64,000 bases of DNA from Oscillibacter valericigenes Sjm18-20 (GTDB lineage Bacteria > Bacillota > Clostridia > Oscillospirales > Oscillospiraceae), in NCBI GenBank assembly GCA_000283575.1, contig AP012044.1, forward strand, positions 2,294,001-2,358,000. Direction: 5' to 3'. This document shows, one piece after another, positions 25,935-35,512 of this stretch. Position 1 is the first letter of the stretch, and the number at the start of each line of letters is the position of its first letter. A model generated the notes under the pieces. The model saw nothing but the letters and a program-made list of their open reading frames with translations, had not been told where the DNA came from and made no database searches. The translations under genes and the position numbers were made by a program.

Positions 25935-26705
25935 ATGCAGGGAAAGGTCGAGATTTGCGGTGTAAACACATCCAAGCTGAAAGTTCTGAAAAACGAGGAG
26001 ACCATGAATCTGCTGCGCCGGACGAAGGCGGGCGACCGGGAAGCGCGGCAAAAACTGATTGAGGGAAATCTCCGTCTGGTACTGTCGGTGATTCAGAAAT
26101 TTTCCAACCGGGGCGAAAACGCGGACGACCTTTTTCAGGTGGGCTGCGTGGGCCTCATTAAGGCCATCGACAATTTTGACATCACCCAGCCCGTGCGCTT
26201 TTCCACTTACGGCGTGCCGATGATCGTGGGTGAAATCCGCCGGTATCTGCGGGACAACAGCGCCATCCGGGTATCCCGCAGCATGCGGGACACCGCATAC
26301 CGGGTCCTCCAGATGCGGGACAAGCTGATCGGTGAAAATCAGCGGGAGCCTTCGGTGGAGCAGATCGCCAAAGCACTGGATATCCCCCGGGAGGAGGTGG
26401 TCTTCGCCATGGACGCCATTACCGATCCGGTCTCTCTCTACGAGCCGGTATATTCCGATGGCGGGGACGCCCTGTGCGTGATGGATCAGGTCCGGGACAA
26501 GAAAAACACAGACGAAAGCTGGGTGGATCACATTGCTTTAAAAGAGGCGCTTCGCCGTCTGAACGACCGGGAGCGGCGGATTCTGGCTCTACGTTTTTAC
26601 GAGGGAAAAACCCAGATGGAGGTCTCCGCCGAGGTGGGCATATCCCAGGCGCAGGTCTCGCGGCTTGAAAAAGGAGCCATTGAAACCATCCGGAAAAATT
26701 TGTAA
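25935..26705 (+). CDS. sigG: RNA polymerase sporulation sigma factor sigma-G
   Basis: 256 aa from MQGKVEICGVNTSKLKVL, the N-terminal signature of sigma-G. Regions 2 (GDREARQKLIEGNLRLVLSV, DLFQVGCVGLIKAIDNFD), 3 (REPSVEQIAKAL) and 4 (LNDRERRILALRFYEGKTQ) follow. It directs late forespore transcription. ATG at 25935 is favoured by the GAGGTGG just upstream; a GTG at 25926 is possible. It stands alone here, without spoIIG/sigE upstream. Confidence 0.93.
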   Translation: MQGKVEICGVNTSKLKVLKNEETMNLLRRTKAGDREARQKLIEGNLRLVLSVIQKFSNRGENADDLFQVGCVGLIKAIDNFDITQPVRFSTYGVPMIVGEIRRYLRDNSAIRVSRSMRDTAYRVLQMRDKLIGENQREPSVEQIAKALDIPREEVVFAMDAITDPVSLYEPVYSDGGDALCVMDQVRDKKNTDESWVDHIALKEALRRLNDRERRILALRFYEGKTQMEVSAEVGISQAQVSRLEKGAIETIRKNL

Positions 26706-26709
26706 CGTC

Positions 26710-26747
26710 AAAAAAGCGGTCCGCCGTTCAATGGACGGCGGACCGCT
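26710..26747 (-). terminator. Strong terminator between sigG and glnS
   Basis: AGCGGTCCGCCGT and its perfect 13-bp complement; on the minus strand a T6 run follows directly, making it the glnS terminator. On the plus strand it lies 5 nt past the sigG stop and may end that transcript too. Confidence 0.85.
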
Positions 26748-26804
26748 CAGTCTGTCACAAAAAGTCTCGCAGAGTTCATATCCCCGGAAATTCGGCTTCC
26801 GGGT

Positions 26805-28499
26805 CTACTTCTTAAAGCCGTCCTTCAGGCTGACACTGCGGTTAAACACCAGATGGCCCGGTTCGGAATCCCTGTTGTCCAGGCAAAAATAGCCCACACG
26901 CATGAACTGGAAGTTGGCGGGAGCCACAGCGCCGGCCAACTCCGCCTCCACTTTGCACCCGTGCAGCACCTCCAGCGAATCGGCATTCAGATAGTCCAGA
27001 AAGTTCTTGTCTGGGCCGTCGGGGTCTGCGTCGGTAAACAGGTTGTCGTACAGCCGCACCTCGGCATCCACGGCGGTGGCGGCATCCACCCAGTGGATGG
27101 TCGCGCCCTTGACCTTCCGGCCGTCGGCGGGGTCGCCGCCCCGGCTCTCCGGGTCGTATTCGCACAGAACCTCCGCCACGTTGCCGTCCTCGTCTCGGGT
27201 GCACCCGGTACAGGTCACGAGATACGCGCCCTTCAGCCGCACCTCGTTGCCGGGGTACATCCGCTTATACTTGGGCACCGGCTCCTCCAAAAAATCGTCT
27301 GCCTCGATATAGACGGTTCGGGAGAAGGCAACCTCGCGGGTTCCGGCCTCTGGATCCACGGGATTATTCTCCACGGTAACGGTCTCATGTTTGTCGGCGG
27401 GATAGTTGGTGATGGTCAGCTTCAACGGCCGCAGTACCGCCATGGTCCGCCGGGCGGTGGCGTTCAGGTCCTCCCGCAGGCAATGCTCCAAAAATCCGAA
27501 TTCCACAACGCTGGCAGATTTCGCAACACCGATGCGCTCACAGAAATTGCGGATGGACCGCGGGGTATAACCCCGGCGGCGCAGACCGCACAAAGTGGGC
27601 ATCCGGGGGTCGTCCCAACCGGAGACCATGCCCTCTTCCACCAGCTTTCGCAGCTTCCGTTTGCTCATAACCGTGTGGTCAATGCCAAGGCGGGCAAACT
27701 CAATTTGCCGGGGCTTTGCCGGCAGGTCGCAGTGCTCCACCACCCAGTTGTACAAGGGCCGGTGAGCCTCAAACTCCAAAGAGCAAAGGGAATGGGTGAT
27801 GCCTTCCAGCGCGTCCTGAATGGGGTGGGCAAAGTCGTACATTGGGTAGATGCACCACTTGTCACCCTGACGGTGATGGCGCATATGGTTGATGCGGTAA
27901 ATCACGGGGTCCCGCATATTGAAGTTGCCGCTGACCAGATCGATTTTGGCCCGCAGGGTCATACGGCCGTTTTCAAACTCGCCGTTCTTCATCCGCCGGA
28001 ACAGGTCCAAGCTCTCCTCAACGGGCCGGTCCCGCCAGGGGCTTCGGGCTGGAACGCCGATATCGCCCCGGTATTCCCGGAACTCCTCCGGACTCAGTTC
28101 GCAGACATAGGCCAGTCCCTTTTTAATAAGTCCCACGGCCTGCTTATAATCCTCGTCAAAATAGTCGGACCCGAAAAAGAAGCGGTCGCCCCAGTCGAAA
28201 CCCAGCCAGTGGATGTCCTCCTTGATGGCGTCCACAAACTCCTCGTCTTCTTTCGTGGGGTTCGTGTCATCCATCCGCAGGTTGCACATGCCGCCGAATT
28301 TCTCCGCCATGCCGAAGTCGATGGTCAGCGCCTTGCAGTGTCCGATATGCAGATAACCGTTGGGCTCCGGGGGGAAACGGGTGTGGACCGTCATGCCGGC
28401 GTACTGTCCGCCGGGGGCGATATCCTCTTCGATAAACGTCTGGATAAAATTGCGGCTCTCCGGTATCTCCGCCTCCGGGGTCTTGTGTTCCTCTGCCAT
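26805..28499 (-). CDS. glnS: Glutaminyl-tRNA synthetase
   Basis: 564 aa from MAEEHKTPEAEIPESRNF, start set by GGAAGGAAGG 7-8 nt upstream. FPPEPNGYLHIGHCKA carries HIGH, VMSKRKLRKL is the KMSKS-like loop, and PARSPWRDRP, YDFAHPIQDALEGITHSLCSLEF fit GlnRS rather than GluRS. The C-terminal beta-barrel anticodon domain is complete. Most Firmicutes make Gln-tRNA by GatCAB; a GlnRS here is typical of some Clostridia that acquired it. Confidence 0.95.
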   Translation of the reverse strand: MAEEHKTPEAEIPESRNFIQTFIEEDIAPGGQYAGMTVHTRFPPEPNGYLHIGHCKALTIDFGMAEKFGGMCNLRMDDTNPTKEDEEFVDAIKEDIHWLGFDWGDRFFFGSDYFDEDYKQAVGLIKKGLAYVCELSPEEFREYRGDIGVPARSPWRDRPVEESLDLFRRMKNGEFENGRMTLRAKIDLVSGNFNMRDPVIYRINHMRHHRQGDKWCIYPMYDFAHPIQDALEGITHSLCSLEFEAHRPLYNWVVEHCDLPAKPRQIEFARLGIDHTVMSKRKLRKLVEEGMVSGWDDPRMPTLCGLRRRGYTPRSIRNFCERIGVAKSASVVEFGFLEHCLREDLNATARRTMAVLRPLKLTITNYPADKHETVTVENNPVDPEAGTREVAFSRTVYIEADDFLEEPVPKYKRMYPGNEVRLKGAYLVTCTGCTRDEDGNVAEVLCEYDPESRGGDPADGRKVKGATIHWVDAATAVDAEVRLYDNLFTDADPDGPDKNFLDYLNADSLEVLHGCKVEAELAGAVAPANFQFMRVGYFCLDNRDSEPGHLVFNRSVSLKDGFKK

Positions 28500-28675
28500 A
28501 TTGCGTTTCCTTCCTTCCTGTGGCACACTCTTGCTTTTGTCCATATTTAGGAGTCTATTATACAAACTCCATCAGGAAAATGCAAGAGGGGCCTCTACCG
28601 CCGAAAAAAGCAGCAAAAGAAAGTCGGATAATTTTTTCATCGTCCCAAGGTCGCTTTCATACTTGCGCGTACGAG

Positions 28676-28972
28676 CTAACAAAGCAGCCAATCCTCCGTC
28701 ACGTCCCGCAGCGTGATCGGCGTCACTGCACACCGCAGCAACAGCTCCGCCAACCGCCATACCCGGTCTCCGGACGGCGCAAGGCTGTTCACACAGCTCT
28801 GCTCGCTGCCGCGGATGATCTGCACTCCGTAGTTACCGGGAAATCCGTCCGTATCATCCAACAGGTAATATACCGTTGTTTCTCCCAGTACCTCGGTCTC
28901 CCCTACTAAAACCTTACGCAACCGCGCTCCCTCCCATTTTTGACGAACTGTCATGCCGATTCCTGTTTTCAT
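28676..28972 (-). CDS. DUF6514-type protein
   Basis: 98 aa. The C-terminal part AVTPITLRDVTEDWL and the central ETTVYYLLDDTDGFPGNYGVQII fit the clostridial DUF6514 family, function unknown. An ATG six codons in (28954) is an alternative start; neither has a strong ribosome site. Confidence 0.6.
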   Translation of the reverse strand: MKTGIGMTVRQKWEGARLRKVLVGETEVLGETTVYYLLDDTDGFPGNYGVQIIRGSEQSCVNSLAPSGDRVWRLAELLLRCAVTPITLRDVTEDWLLC

Positions 28973-29116
28973 CGCGAATCCCGCCGAATGGAAGTCGTTA
29001 CACCTGTCATCTTACCATATGGTTTTGTCGAATTTTGTCGAATTTTAAAATATAACCGTGTTAGTGCAAAAAATTCTGTGGTTTTAAAAAACATTTTTGT
29101 TAGAAGCGCAAAAAAA

Positions 29117-29150
29117 GCAGGACTTTCGTTTCATGTCCCGACTTTTTTTA
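29117..29150. terminator. Bidirectional terminator after rnmV
   Basis: AGCAGGAC pairs with GTCCCGACT (one mismatch), with A7 before and T7 after. It would end the minus-strand comEC-holA-rnmV transcript and anything read from the left. Confidence 0.7.
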
Positions 29151-29169
29151 TTTTTCTCCCATAAAATCG

Positions 29170-29763
29170 TCACAGCTCCGCGTTCAGCAGTGCAAGAAGC
29201 TCCGCTTTGCCGTACAGCAGATTCAGCGCGTCCAGCATGGCGGAGGCGGACAGATGCTCCGGCAGCGCCAGCCGCTTCATCAGCATCCGGCGCTTTTCCG
29301 CACTGCCCGGTCCGCCGGTGAGGCCCAGCTCGTAGAGGTCGGCCTTTGTCAGCGGCTCCCGCGCAGGCGCGGAGGCATCCTCGCCCTCAAAGGTGGCTCC
29401 AGCCCGCTCCAAAGCGGAGAGCAGCACCTCCGGGCGCATACCCTCCACCCCCAGTTTTCCCTCTTTTCCGGCTTTTCGTTTGCGGTGCTCCTTGCCGTAG
29501 AAATCTGGGATATATGCCTGCTTTACCCTGTTCCGCGGCAGCGCGCCCTTGAGGAAATTTCGGATGACAAACCCCGCGCCGTCGCTGTCCGTCAGGACGA
29601 TGAGTTCCCGTTCTTCCGCCAGCCGGCGAAGAAGCTCCAGCTTTTCCCGATCGTTAAACACGGCGAAGCCGTCCACAGGGAACACGGCGGCATCCACAAT
29701 CTGACAGAGGGTGTTCTTATCGTAGCGGCCCTCCACCACGATCACTTCCCGCACCTTTCTCAT
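29170..29763 (-). CDS. rnmV: Ribonuclease M5
   Basis: 197 aa from MRKVREVIVVEGRYDKN, whose ATG overlaps the holA stop (ATGA). The Toprim motifs VEGRYD and LTDSDGAGF are present. It matures 5S rRNA in Firmicutes. The C-terminal 80 residues form the usual helical domain that binds the ribosomal protein-rRNA complex. Confidence 0.92.
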   Translation of the reverse strand: MRKVREVIVVEGRYDKNTLCQIVDAAVFPVDGFAVFNDREKLELLRRLAEERELIVLTDSDGAGFVIRNFLKGALPRNRVKQAYIPDFYGKEHRKRKAGKEGKLGVEGMRPEVLLSALERAGATFEGEDASAPAREPLTKADLYELGLTGGPGSAEKRRMLMKRLALPEHLSASAMLDALNLLYGKAELLALLNAEL

Positions 29764-30815
29764 CTCCGCTGCGCTCCCAGCCGCACCAGCAGCAGCTTCA
29801 GCTCCCCGGCACTGTCGACACCCTTTTCGCTCTTCATTCGCCGGTCCAGAACTTGGCATTCCTTCACCGCCCCGGCGCACCAGGACGCTGTGGCCTTTTT
29901 TGCGGCGGACAGCAGCATCTTCACGGGATATTCCGACTTATAGCCCCATAGACTCATGAGCCAGTATTTATCTTTTCCGCTGTCGATGGAGAGCCGGGCG
30001 GTGTAAATGCGCCGAAGCTGTGCCCCCAGCATACCCAGAATCAGGATCGGCTCCGTCTGCATCTTTAAAAGGTCGCCCAGAATCTGCGCCGCCCGATCAT
30101 AGTTTCCCGCCAGCACTGCGTCGGACAGCTTGAACACCTCCGCCGACAGCACTGGGTCCGCCACCGCGTCGATATCCCTCTCCGAGATGGTCTTTCCCTT
30201 CGTATAGGCGCCGATCTTGGCGATCTCCGGCACCAGCCCGGTCATCAGCGGACCGCAGAGAAAAATGAGGTATTCCGCCGTCTGCCGGTCGATCTCCTTT
30301 CCCAGAGCCCGGAACCGCCTGGCGATCCAGGCCACCAGATCGCTGCTCTCCGCCGGACGGAATTCCACCGCCTGCGCGTGGTCCGCAAGAGCTTTGCACA
30401 GCTTTTTCATCGTCTTGTTGGGCTTATAGGGCAGGGTGTCGTAAGAAAAGACGATGCAGCAATACTCCGGCACATCCTCCAAAAAAGCGGTGAGCTTTTC
30501 CCGCTGGTCTTCCACCAGCTTGAAGATGTCAAAATCGCTGACCAGAATCAGTGTCCGCTCCGTCATCATCGGCATGGCCTCCGCCATCTCGGAGAGTATC
30601 TGGACCGTCAGATCCTTTCCCTCCAGCCGGTGATAATTGAACTCCTCAAACCCTTTGGAGATCAGCCGCCTGCGCAGCTCGCCCAGATAGTATTCCCGGA
30701 GGTATGCCTCCTCTCCGTAAAAAATGTAAACGCTTCCGGGGGTTCCGGCGGCAATATCCGCCTTCAGTCTCTGAAACGCTGTGTTCTCCCTTGGTTTTGC
30801 CGCCTTATATGCCAT
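29760..30815 (-). CDS. holA: DNA polymerase III subunit delta
   Basis: 351 aa. SVYIFYGEEAYLREYYLGELR near the N-terminus, the ERTLILVSDFDIFK strand and the helical C-terminal collar (KMQTEPILILGMLGAQLRRIY) match HolA, the clamp-loader subunit that opens the beta clamp. It lies 9 nt after comEC, as in many Clostridia and Bacillus. Confidence 0.93.
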   Translation of the reverse strand: MAYKAAKPRENTAFQRLKADIAAGTPGSVYIFYGEEAYLREYYLGELRRRLISKGFEEFNYHRLEGKDLTVQILSEMAEAMPMMTERTLILVSDFDIFKLVEDQREKLTAFLEDVPEYCCIVFSYDTLPYKPNKTMKKLCKALADHAQAVEFRPAESSDLVAWIARRFRALGKEIDRQTAEYLIFLCGPLMTGLVPEIAKIGAYTKGKTISERDIDAVADPVLSAEVFKLSDAVLAGNYDRAAQILGDLLKMQTEPILILGMLGAQLRRIYTARLSIDSGKDKYWLMSLWGYKSEYPVKMLLSAAKKATASWCAGAVKECQVLDRRMKSEKGVDSAGELKLLLVRLGAQRR

Positions 30816-30824
30816 GTTGACCTC

Positions 30825-33080
30825 TCACTTTACAAAAATGTGGATATTGCCCTGCTTGTCCGTCCGATAAACGGTAACTCCCGCCCGCACCAGCCGCCGC
30901 AGCGCCTCCTCCGACGGGTGACCGTAGCTGTTCCGCCCCACGCTGACGATACCTATTTCCGGCTTCACCACATCCAGCAGCTCTTCACCCGTGGAGTATT
31001 TGGAGCCGTGGTGGCCCACGATCAGCGCCTCGATGTCCGGCAGAGGATACGCAGAAATCAGTTTTTTCTCCGTCTTCGCGTCCATGTCGCCGGTGATCAG
31101 CAGGTCGAATTTCCCGGCGGAGCAGAGCAGCGTCAGCCCGTGGTCGTTGTCGTTATCGCCGCCGAGGGGCGGATAGAGCGTCAAGACGCTGCTGCCGAGC
31201 GACCGCGTCTCCTCCTCCGTCACGAACTCCACAGCCGCGCCGTGGTCCGCCGCCGTCTCCATTACCCAACTTCTCAGGTCCGCGTCGTCCCAATAGTCCG
31301 GAACCAGCAGAGCCTTTACCCTCAGCCGATCCATCAACTCCGCCACGCCGGAGACATGGTCGTAATCGTAGTGGCTCAGAACCAGATAGTCAAGCTTCTT
31401 ACATCCCATGCTCAAAAGCTGGTCGGCGGTGTCGCTTCCAGCTCCCAGCCAGCTGTTGCCGGAGCCGCAGTCCATCAGCGCGAACTGCCCGCCGGACGCC
31501 ATAATGGTACCGGCCCCCTGCCCCACGTCCACCGCCACGATATCCAGCGCGCCATAGGTATAAAAGAGGCGCCCCAGCTTTACCGTCACCGCCAGAGACA
31601 GCGCAGCCAGAACCGCCGCCACCGCATATTTGCGGCGGGCCTTAGGTTTGCAGAGATACGCCGTCCCGAACAAAACATAAAAGTACGTAAGCCAGTATTT
31701 CAAAAACGGATTTGTATAATACAGCGCGTGATCCGGAATTTTCACCAGAACGCGGACCACCGCCAGCACGTAGGCAATCAGTCCCCTGGGGATCAGCGCC
31801 GCGGCGCAAGCCAGCGGAAGCCAGATGAATCCCAGCAGAACGGAAATCAGTCCCCCCGCAAAGATCATGCTCACCGCCCACAGGCACAAGAGGTTTGAAA
31901 GCGGGGAAACCAGTACCAGAAAACCAAAGTAGCACGCCGTCAGCGGCAGCGTGAACACCAGCGCGCCGCAGGTGGCGGAAAAGCTGGCGGAGGCCGCGCG
32001 AAACACCCTGCCCCGCTCCTTTTCGCCCCGCAGGAGGCGGTCCAGCTTCGGCGTCAGCCACAGCATCCCGGCCACCGCGCCAAAGGACAGCTGAAGACCG
32101 ATGGATGCAGCGGCAAACGGATTGTGCAGTAAAATCAGTAGCAGCGCGAAGCTCAGGGCCGTGGGCGAATCCCCCTCCCGGCGCATGGCGGGCGCAATCA
32201 GCACCAGCGACAGCATCACGCAGGCGCGGACCACGGAGGGCCGCGCCCCGGTGAGCAGCGCATAGAAAATCAGCACCGGAATGGCAATGCACGCCGCCGC
32301 CCGGCGGCGCTTCTTCCCCACCAGGGCCAGCACCAGCAGCATCAGAAAGGAGCAGTGCAGACCGGAGACCGCCATGATGTGATAGATTCCCGCCTCGCTA
32401 AGGTCCGTCCCGGCCGAATCGTCCAGCAGCCTCTTGTCGCCGGTGAGGATGGCAGTCACGAACCCCGCCGTATCGCCGGGATACAGCTCCGGGATTTTTT
32501 CCTGCATGGCGTGTCCAAGCCGGGCGGGCCACCACCGGGGAGAGGACGCGCCGGAATCTCCATACACCGCTTCTCCCCCGCCGTAAGCCAGCAGGAAAAC
32601 TCCCCGGGACGTGAACGTGGTTACCTCGTCGTCCTGAATTTTTGCCGCGCTTTTCAGGTGAACGTCATCCGTCACCGTGCATCCCGGGGTCAGCTCCAGC
32701 AGTGCCGCGTCCCCATAGTAGACGGCCCTCACCCCCCGTAGATCAGCAATCTCCGGGCGCACGGTAACCTTCGCGCCGTAATCCGTCGCCGTGGGATAGT
32801 CCTGCAGGACCATGGTCACACCCGTCAGATTACTTTCCGCCAGCGCTTCCGCCGGGAACTGGACAAAAAGGGCAAACGCCCAGTCGTACCCCAGTGCCAC
32901 GGACAGCGCAGTGCAGATCAAAACCGCCCGATACCGCGCCGGTTCCCGCAGAAGGAGCGCCGATACGCCCAGCCCCAGCGCCGCAGCCGCGGCGGGCAGC
33001 AGCCATCCGTCCGGCAGCAGATACTGCGCCAGAAAGACGCCTGCTGCAAAGGCGAGCGCCCACGTCGCCAGCTTTCTCAT
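30825..33080 (-). CDS. comEC: ComEC/Rec2-family DNA internalisation protein
   Basis: 751 aa. N-terminal TM helices, a DUF4131-type soluble region, the central competence domain with VSGLHCSFLMLL and GARPSVVRACVM, and a C-terminal metallo-beta-lactamase domain with LSHYDYDHVSG (about 565-575). This is the full-length, DNA-channel form used in natural transformation. Its ATG overlaps the preceding HTH gene (ATGA). Confidence 0.93.
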   Translation of the reverse strand: MRKLATWALAFAAGVFLAQYLLPDGWLLPAAAAALGLGVSALLLREPARYRAVLICTALSVALGYDWAFALFVQFPAEALAESNLTGVTMVLQDYPTATDYGAKVTVRPEIADLRGVRAVYYGDAALLELTPGCTVTDDVHLKSAAKIQDDEVTTFTSRGVFLLAYGGGEAVYGDSGASSPRWWPARLGHAMQEKIPELYPGDTAGFVTAILTGDKRLLDDSAGTDLSEAGIYHIMAVSGLHCSFLMLLVLALVGKKRRRAAACIAIPVLIFYALLTGARPSVVRACVMLSLVLIAPAMRREGDSPTALSFALLLILLHNPFAAASIGLQLSFGAVAGMLWLTPKLDRLLRGEKERGRVFRAASASFSATCGALVFTLPLTACYFGFLVLVSPLSNLLCLWAVSMIFAGGLISVLLGFIWLPLACAAALIPRGLIAYVLAVVRVLVKIPDHALYYTNPFLKYWLTYFYVLFGTAYLCKPKARRKYAVAAVLAALSLAVTVKLGRLFYTYGALDIVAVDVGQGAGTIMASGGQFALMDCGSGNSWLGAGSDTADQLLSMGCKKLDYLVLSHYDYDHVSGVAELMDRLRVKALLVPDYWDDADLRSWVMETAADHGAAVEFVTEEETRSLGSSVLTLYPPLGGDNDNDHGLTLLCSAGKFDLLITGDMDAKTEKKLISAYPLPDIEALIVGHHGSKYSTGEELLDVVKPEIGIVSVGRNSYGHPSEEALRRLVRAGVTVYRTDKQGNIHIFVK

Positions 33081-33298
33081 TTTTTTACCGGAGGCGCAGG
33101 GTCGTTGGTCCGGCCCAGCAGATAGTCCGTGCTGGTGCTGTACAGGTCCGCCAGTTTGACGACCGCCCAGACGGGGATTTCGCGTATTCCCTTCTCATAT
33201 CTTCGGTAAACATTTGGATGCATATCCAGATATTCCGCCGTCGCTTTCTGGGAGAGGTCGTGATCCTCCCGCAGATCAAATAGCCTTCTGTAATACAC
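33077..33298 (-). CDS. Small XRE-family helix-turn-helix regulator coupled to comEC
   Basis: 73 aa: LFDLREDHDLSQKATAEYLDM and VYRRYEKGIREIPVWAVVKLADLY is a complete Cro/CI-type HTH; the tail ends STDYLLGRTND. Its stop overlaps the comEC ATG. It strongly resembles the protein from 33406-33618, so the two are paralogues in tandem. A repressor or activator of competence genes is plausible but not shown. Confidence 0.85.
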   Translation of the reverse strand: MYYRRLFDLREDHDLSQKATAEYLDMHPNVYRRYEKGIREIPVWAVVKLADLYSTSTDYLLGRTNDPAPPVKK

Positions 33299-33405
33299 CC
33301 CGGATCACCTCATGATTGAGGTTACCATTTGGTTGCTTTTTTTATTATAAAACAAACCATACGGTTTACTTTTCGGTAAAACCACACAGTAACAAAGCCG
33401 GTTCA

Positions 33406-33618
33406 TCACCGCGGATTCGGTCGGTCGTTTACGCCCAGCAGATAGTCCGTGCTGACCCTGTACAGCCCCGCCAGTCTGATGACCGCCCAGACGGGAATTT
33501 CACGCTCTCCGCTCTCATAGCGCCGATAAACGCTCCGGTGTATGTTCAGATATTTTGCAACAGCCGTCTGCGTAAAGTCGCGATTATCCCTCAAATCCCG
33601 AATTCGCCTGAAAAACAT
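33406..33618 (-). CDS. Second small XRE-family helix-turn-helix regulator
   Basis: 70 aa, the same design as its neighbour (RIRDLRDNRDFTQTAVAKYL, REIPVWAVIRLAGLY, STDYLLG), about 60% identical by eye. 107 nt separate it from the first copy, and an AT-rich stretch lies between. Confidence 0.82.
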   Translation of the reverse strand: MFFRRIRDLRDNRDFTQTAVAKYLNIHRSVYRRYESGEREIPVWAVIRLAGLYRVSTDYLLGVNDRPNPR

Positions 33619-33638
33619 ACTTCTATCTCACAATGCCG

Positions 33639-34727
33639 TCACGATACCGTCACGACGCCGGTCCTGGAGCTCAAAATGCACACGTAGCTGTTTCCCTGCC
33701 CAAGATTCAGCGGAATGTTGCCCATGGTGGTGTAAACGAAGGGCCTGCTCCGGCTCGTCCGGCTCCAGCGGATGGGAATGGTCTTCCCGCCGCAGAAATA
33801 CATGCCGTCCCCCTCGCCCGTGGTCTTCACCGTCAGGCGGCCATAGGTATCCCCGGGAATCACGGAGATGCTGGTTTTCAGCACCAGCAGATTTGTAACC
33901 CCCACCTGCTCTCCCGTGTTGCCATCCACATATTCTTTGCCGAACTGCCCCACCAGATACCTGCCGCTGTCGGCATCGTAGTCAAAGGTCCCGGTCTTGT
34001 ACTGGGAGAATTTTACGGATACATGCTCCGCCGTCTCGCCGTTCAGCGGTGTGCCGTCCTCCACAAATTTCTGGATGTATGTATAACTGGATTTGTGCTC
34101 CGTGCGGAAATGGTCCTCCGCCAGATAGCCAAGGATGTTTTCCCCGGAGGTCAGCATACTGTGTTCATAGCCCATGGTTTTCCGCCGCTGGGCATCCCGC
34201 CAGAAAATTTTGGCATCGGAACCTCCATTCACCCCGTCCATGTTGTCCACGTCCCATGCGGCGATATCGGAATAGGCCTCGGGACTGCCTCCGGCGTGGA
34301 CATACAACGCGTCGTGGCCCAATGCCAGCTCGATGTAATAGGGGCGGCTGGAGCGAATACTGCCCAGTTTCCCAACGTTTTCCCCCTCCAGCGTCTGATA
34401 GAGCGCCATCATACGGGTAATACCGCCCTCGGCGGGGACCTCGTAGATAATATCCGCCAGAGAGGTTCCCAGCTGTGGCTGGGCGGCCTTCAGATTGTTC
34501 AGCATCACCGCCACGGGCCGCAGATTCTCATACTCCGGCTCCATGGGAAGCCCTGTCAGCGGATTCGTACCGGAGGGAACATAGGGCTCCGGATCCTCCT
34601 CGATCACCGGCGCGGCGGCGGAGACCGCCGGGGCCGACGAGGACGCCTCAGATTCTTCCGCCTTGCCACAGGCGGAAAGGGAGACCAGCATCAGGACTGC
34701 ACACAGGAGGGGGAGGATTCGTTTCAT
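33639..34727 (-). CDS. DUF3048 (YerB-like) lipoprotein
   Basis: 362 aa from MKRILPLLCAVLMLVSLSAC, a lipoprotein signal with the lipobox LSAC. Ser/Ala-rich linker, then PLTGLPMEPEYENLRPVAVM and SRPYYIELALGHDALYVHAGGSP, both typical of DUF3048. Anchored outside the membrane; function in Bacillus YerB unknown. GGAGG-like site before the start is poor because the ATG was chosen for the signal peptide. Confidence 0.85.
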   Translation of the reverse strand: MKRILPLLCAVLMLVSLSACGKAEESEASSSAPAVSAAAPVIEEDPEPYVPSGTNPLTGLPMEPEYENLRPVAVMLNNLKAAQPQLGTSLADIIYEVPAEGGITRMMALYQTLEGENVGKLGSIRSSRPYYIELALGHDALYVHAGGSPEAYSDIAAWDVDNMDGVNGGSDAKIFWRDAQRRKTMGYEHSMLTSGENILGYLAEDHFRTEHKSSYTYIQKFVEDGTPLNGETAEHVSVKFSQYKTGTFDYDADSGRYLVGQFGKEYVDGNTGEQVGVTNLLVLKTSISVIPGDTYGRLTVKTTGEGDGMYFCGGKTIPIRWSRTSRSRPFVYTTMGNIPLNLGQGNSYVCILSSRTGVVTVS

Positions 34728-34882
34728 AGACGCGCCGCCTTTCGCTTTCTTTCTCCCTATCATCCCACTATGGGTCCTCTCCGTCAAGTAATTTTACATT
34801 TTTCCCCTGTACAAACCGGCAAAAAACGGTTATAATTGTATATTATTACAGTATAATGCGTAGTGCGAAAGGGGGCGGCGAT

Positions 34883-35431
34883 ATGGCTGGACATGGGTTT
34901 ATCCATGACAAATTGGAAATCAAATTTCTGATTTTATACATTGCCGCGCGGGTGATCGAGCCGGTGCCTTTTGACATCATGCTGGAACTGACGCTGTGCG
35001 ACGATGCCATTGACTATTTCGACTTTTCCGACTGTCTTGCAGATCTTGTAAAGACAGGACACTTAACACTATCCGAGGACGGTTTATATGCCATTACCGA
35101 CAAGGGACAGCGAAACAGCGAGATCTGCGAATCCAATCTTCCCTATTCTGTCCGCCTGCGGTGCGATAAGAATCTGGCGGACTGCAATCGCCGCCTGCGG
35201 CGCAAGAGCCAGGTGCAGGCTTCATCCAGCCAGCGGCCCAACGGAACGTGGACGGTTTCCCTCTCCCTCTCCGATGACATGGGCAGTGTGATGGACTTGA
35301 ATCTGATGATGGTGCAGGAGGACATGGCCAGGGCTGTTGAAAAGCGCTTTCGCCAGAGTCCCGAGCGGCTGTACAGTCAGATTGTGGACCTGCTCCTCTC
35401 CGACGGGCAGGACGGTAAGAGCGAAAAATGA
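34883..35431 (+). CDS. DUF4364 protein
   Basis: 182 aa from MAGHGFIHDKLEIKFLILYI, start set by AAAGGGGGCGG. The LCDDAIDYFDFSDCLADLVKTGHL and ITDKGQRNSEICESNLPYSVR segments form a winged-helix DUF4364 protein, found across Clostridia and thought to be a transcription factor. Divergent from the DUF3048 gene. Confidence 0.85.
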   Translation: MAGHGFIHDKLEIKFLILYIAARVIEPVPFDIMLELTLCDDAIDYFDFSDCLADLVKTGHLTLSEDGLYAITDKGQRNSEICESNLPYSVRLRCDKNLADCNRRLRRKSQVQASSSQRPNGTWTVSLSLSDDMGSVMDLNLMMVQEDMARAVEKRFRQSPERLYSQIVDLLLSDGQDGKSEK

Positions 35432-35512
35432 GGAGTCGGCAATGATCTATCCCGCTTTCGCGGCCATGTTTGTAGTTCGTGTGGCCGTAAACATAATCTG
35501 GAGGCAGCTCAC

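Noticed and set aside
26853..28550. 565-codon open frame antisense to glnS
   Set aside because: Mirror frame of a strongly conserved tRNA synthetase in GC-rich DNA; no ribosome site or family similarity.
30378..31898. 506-codon open frame antisense to holA and comEC
   Set aside because: Same cause: shadow of conserved genes; His/Arg/Gln-rich make-up typical of antisense frames.
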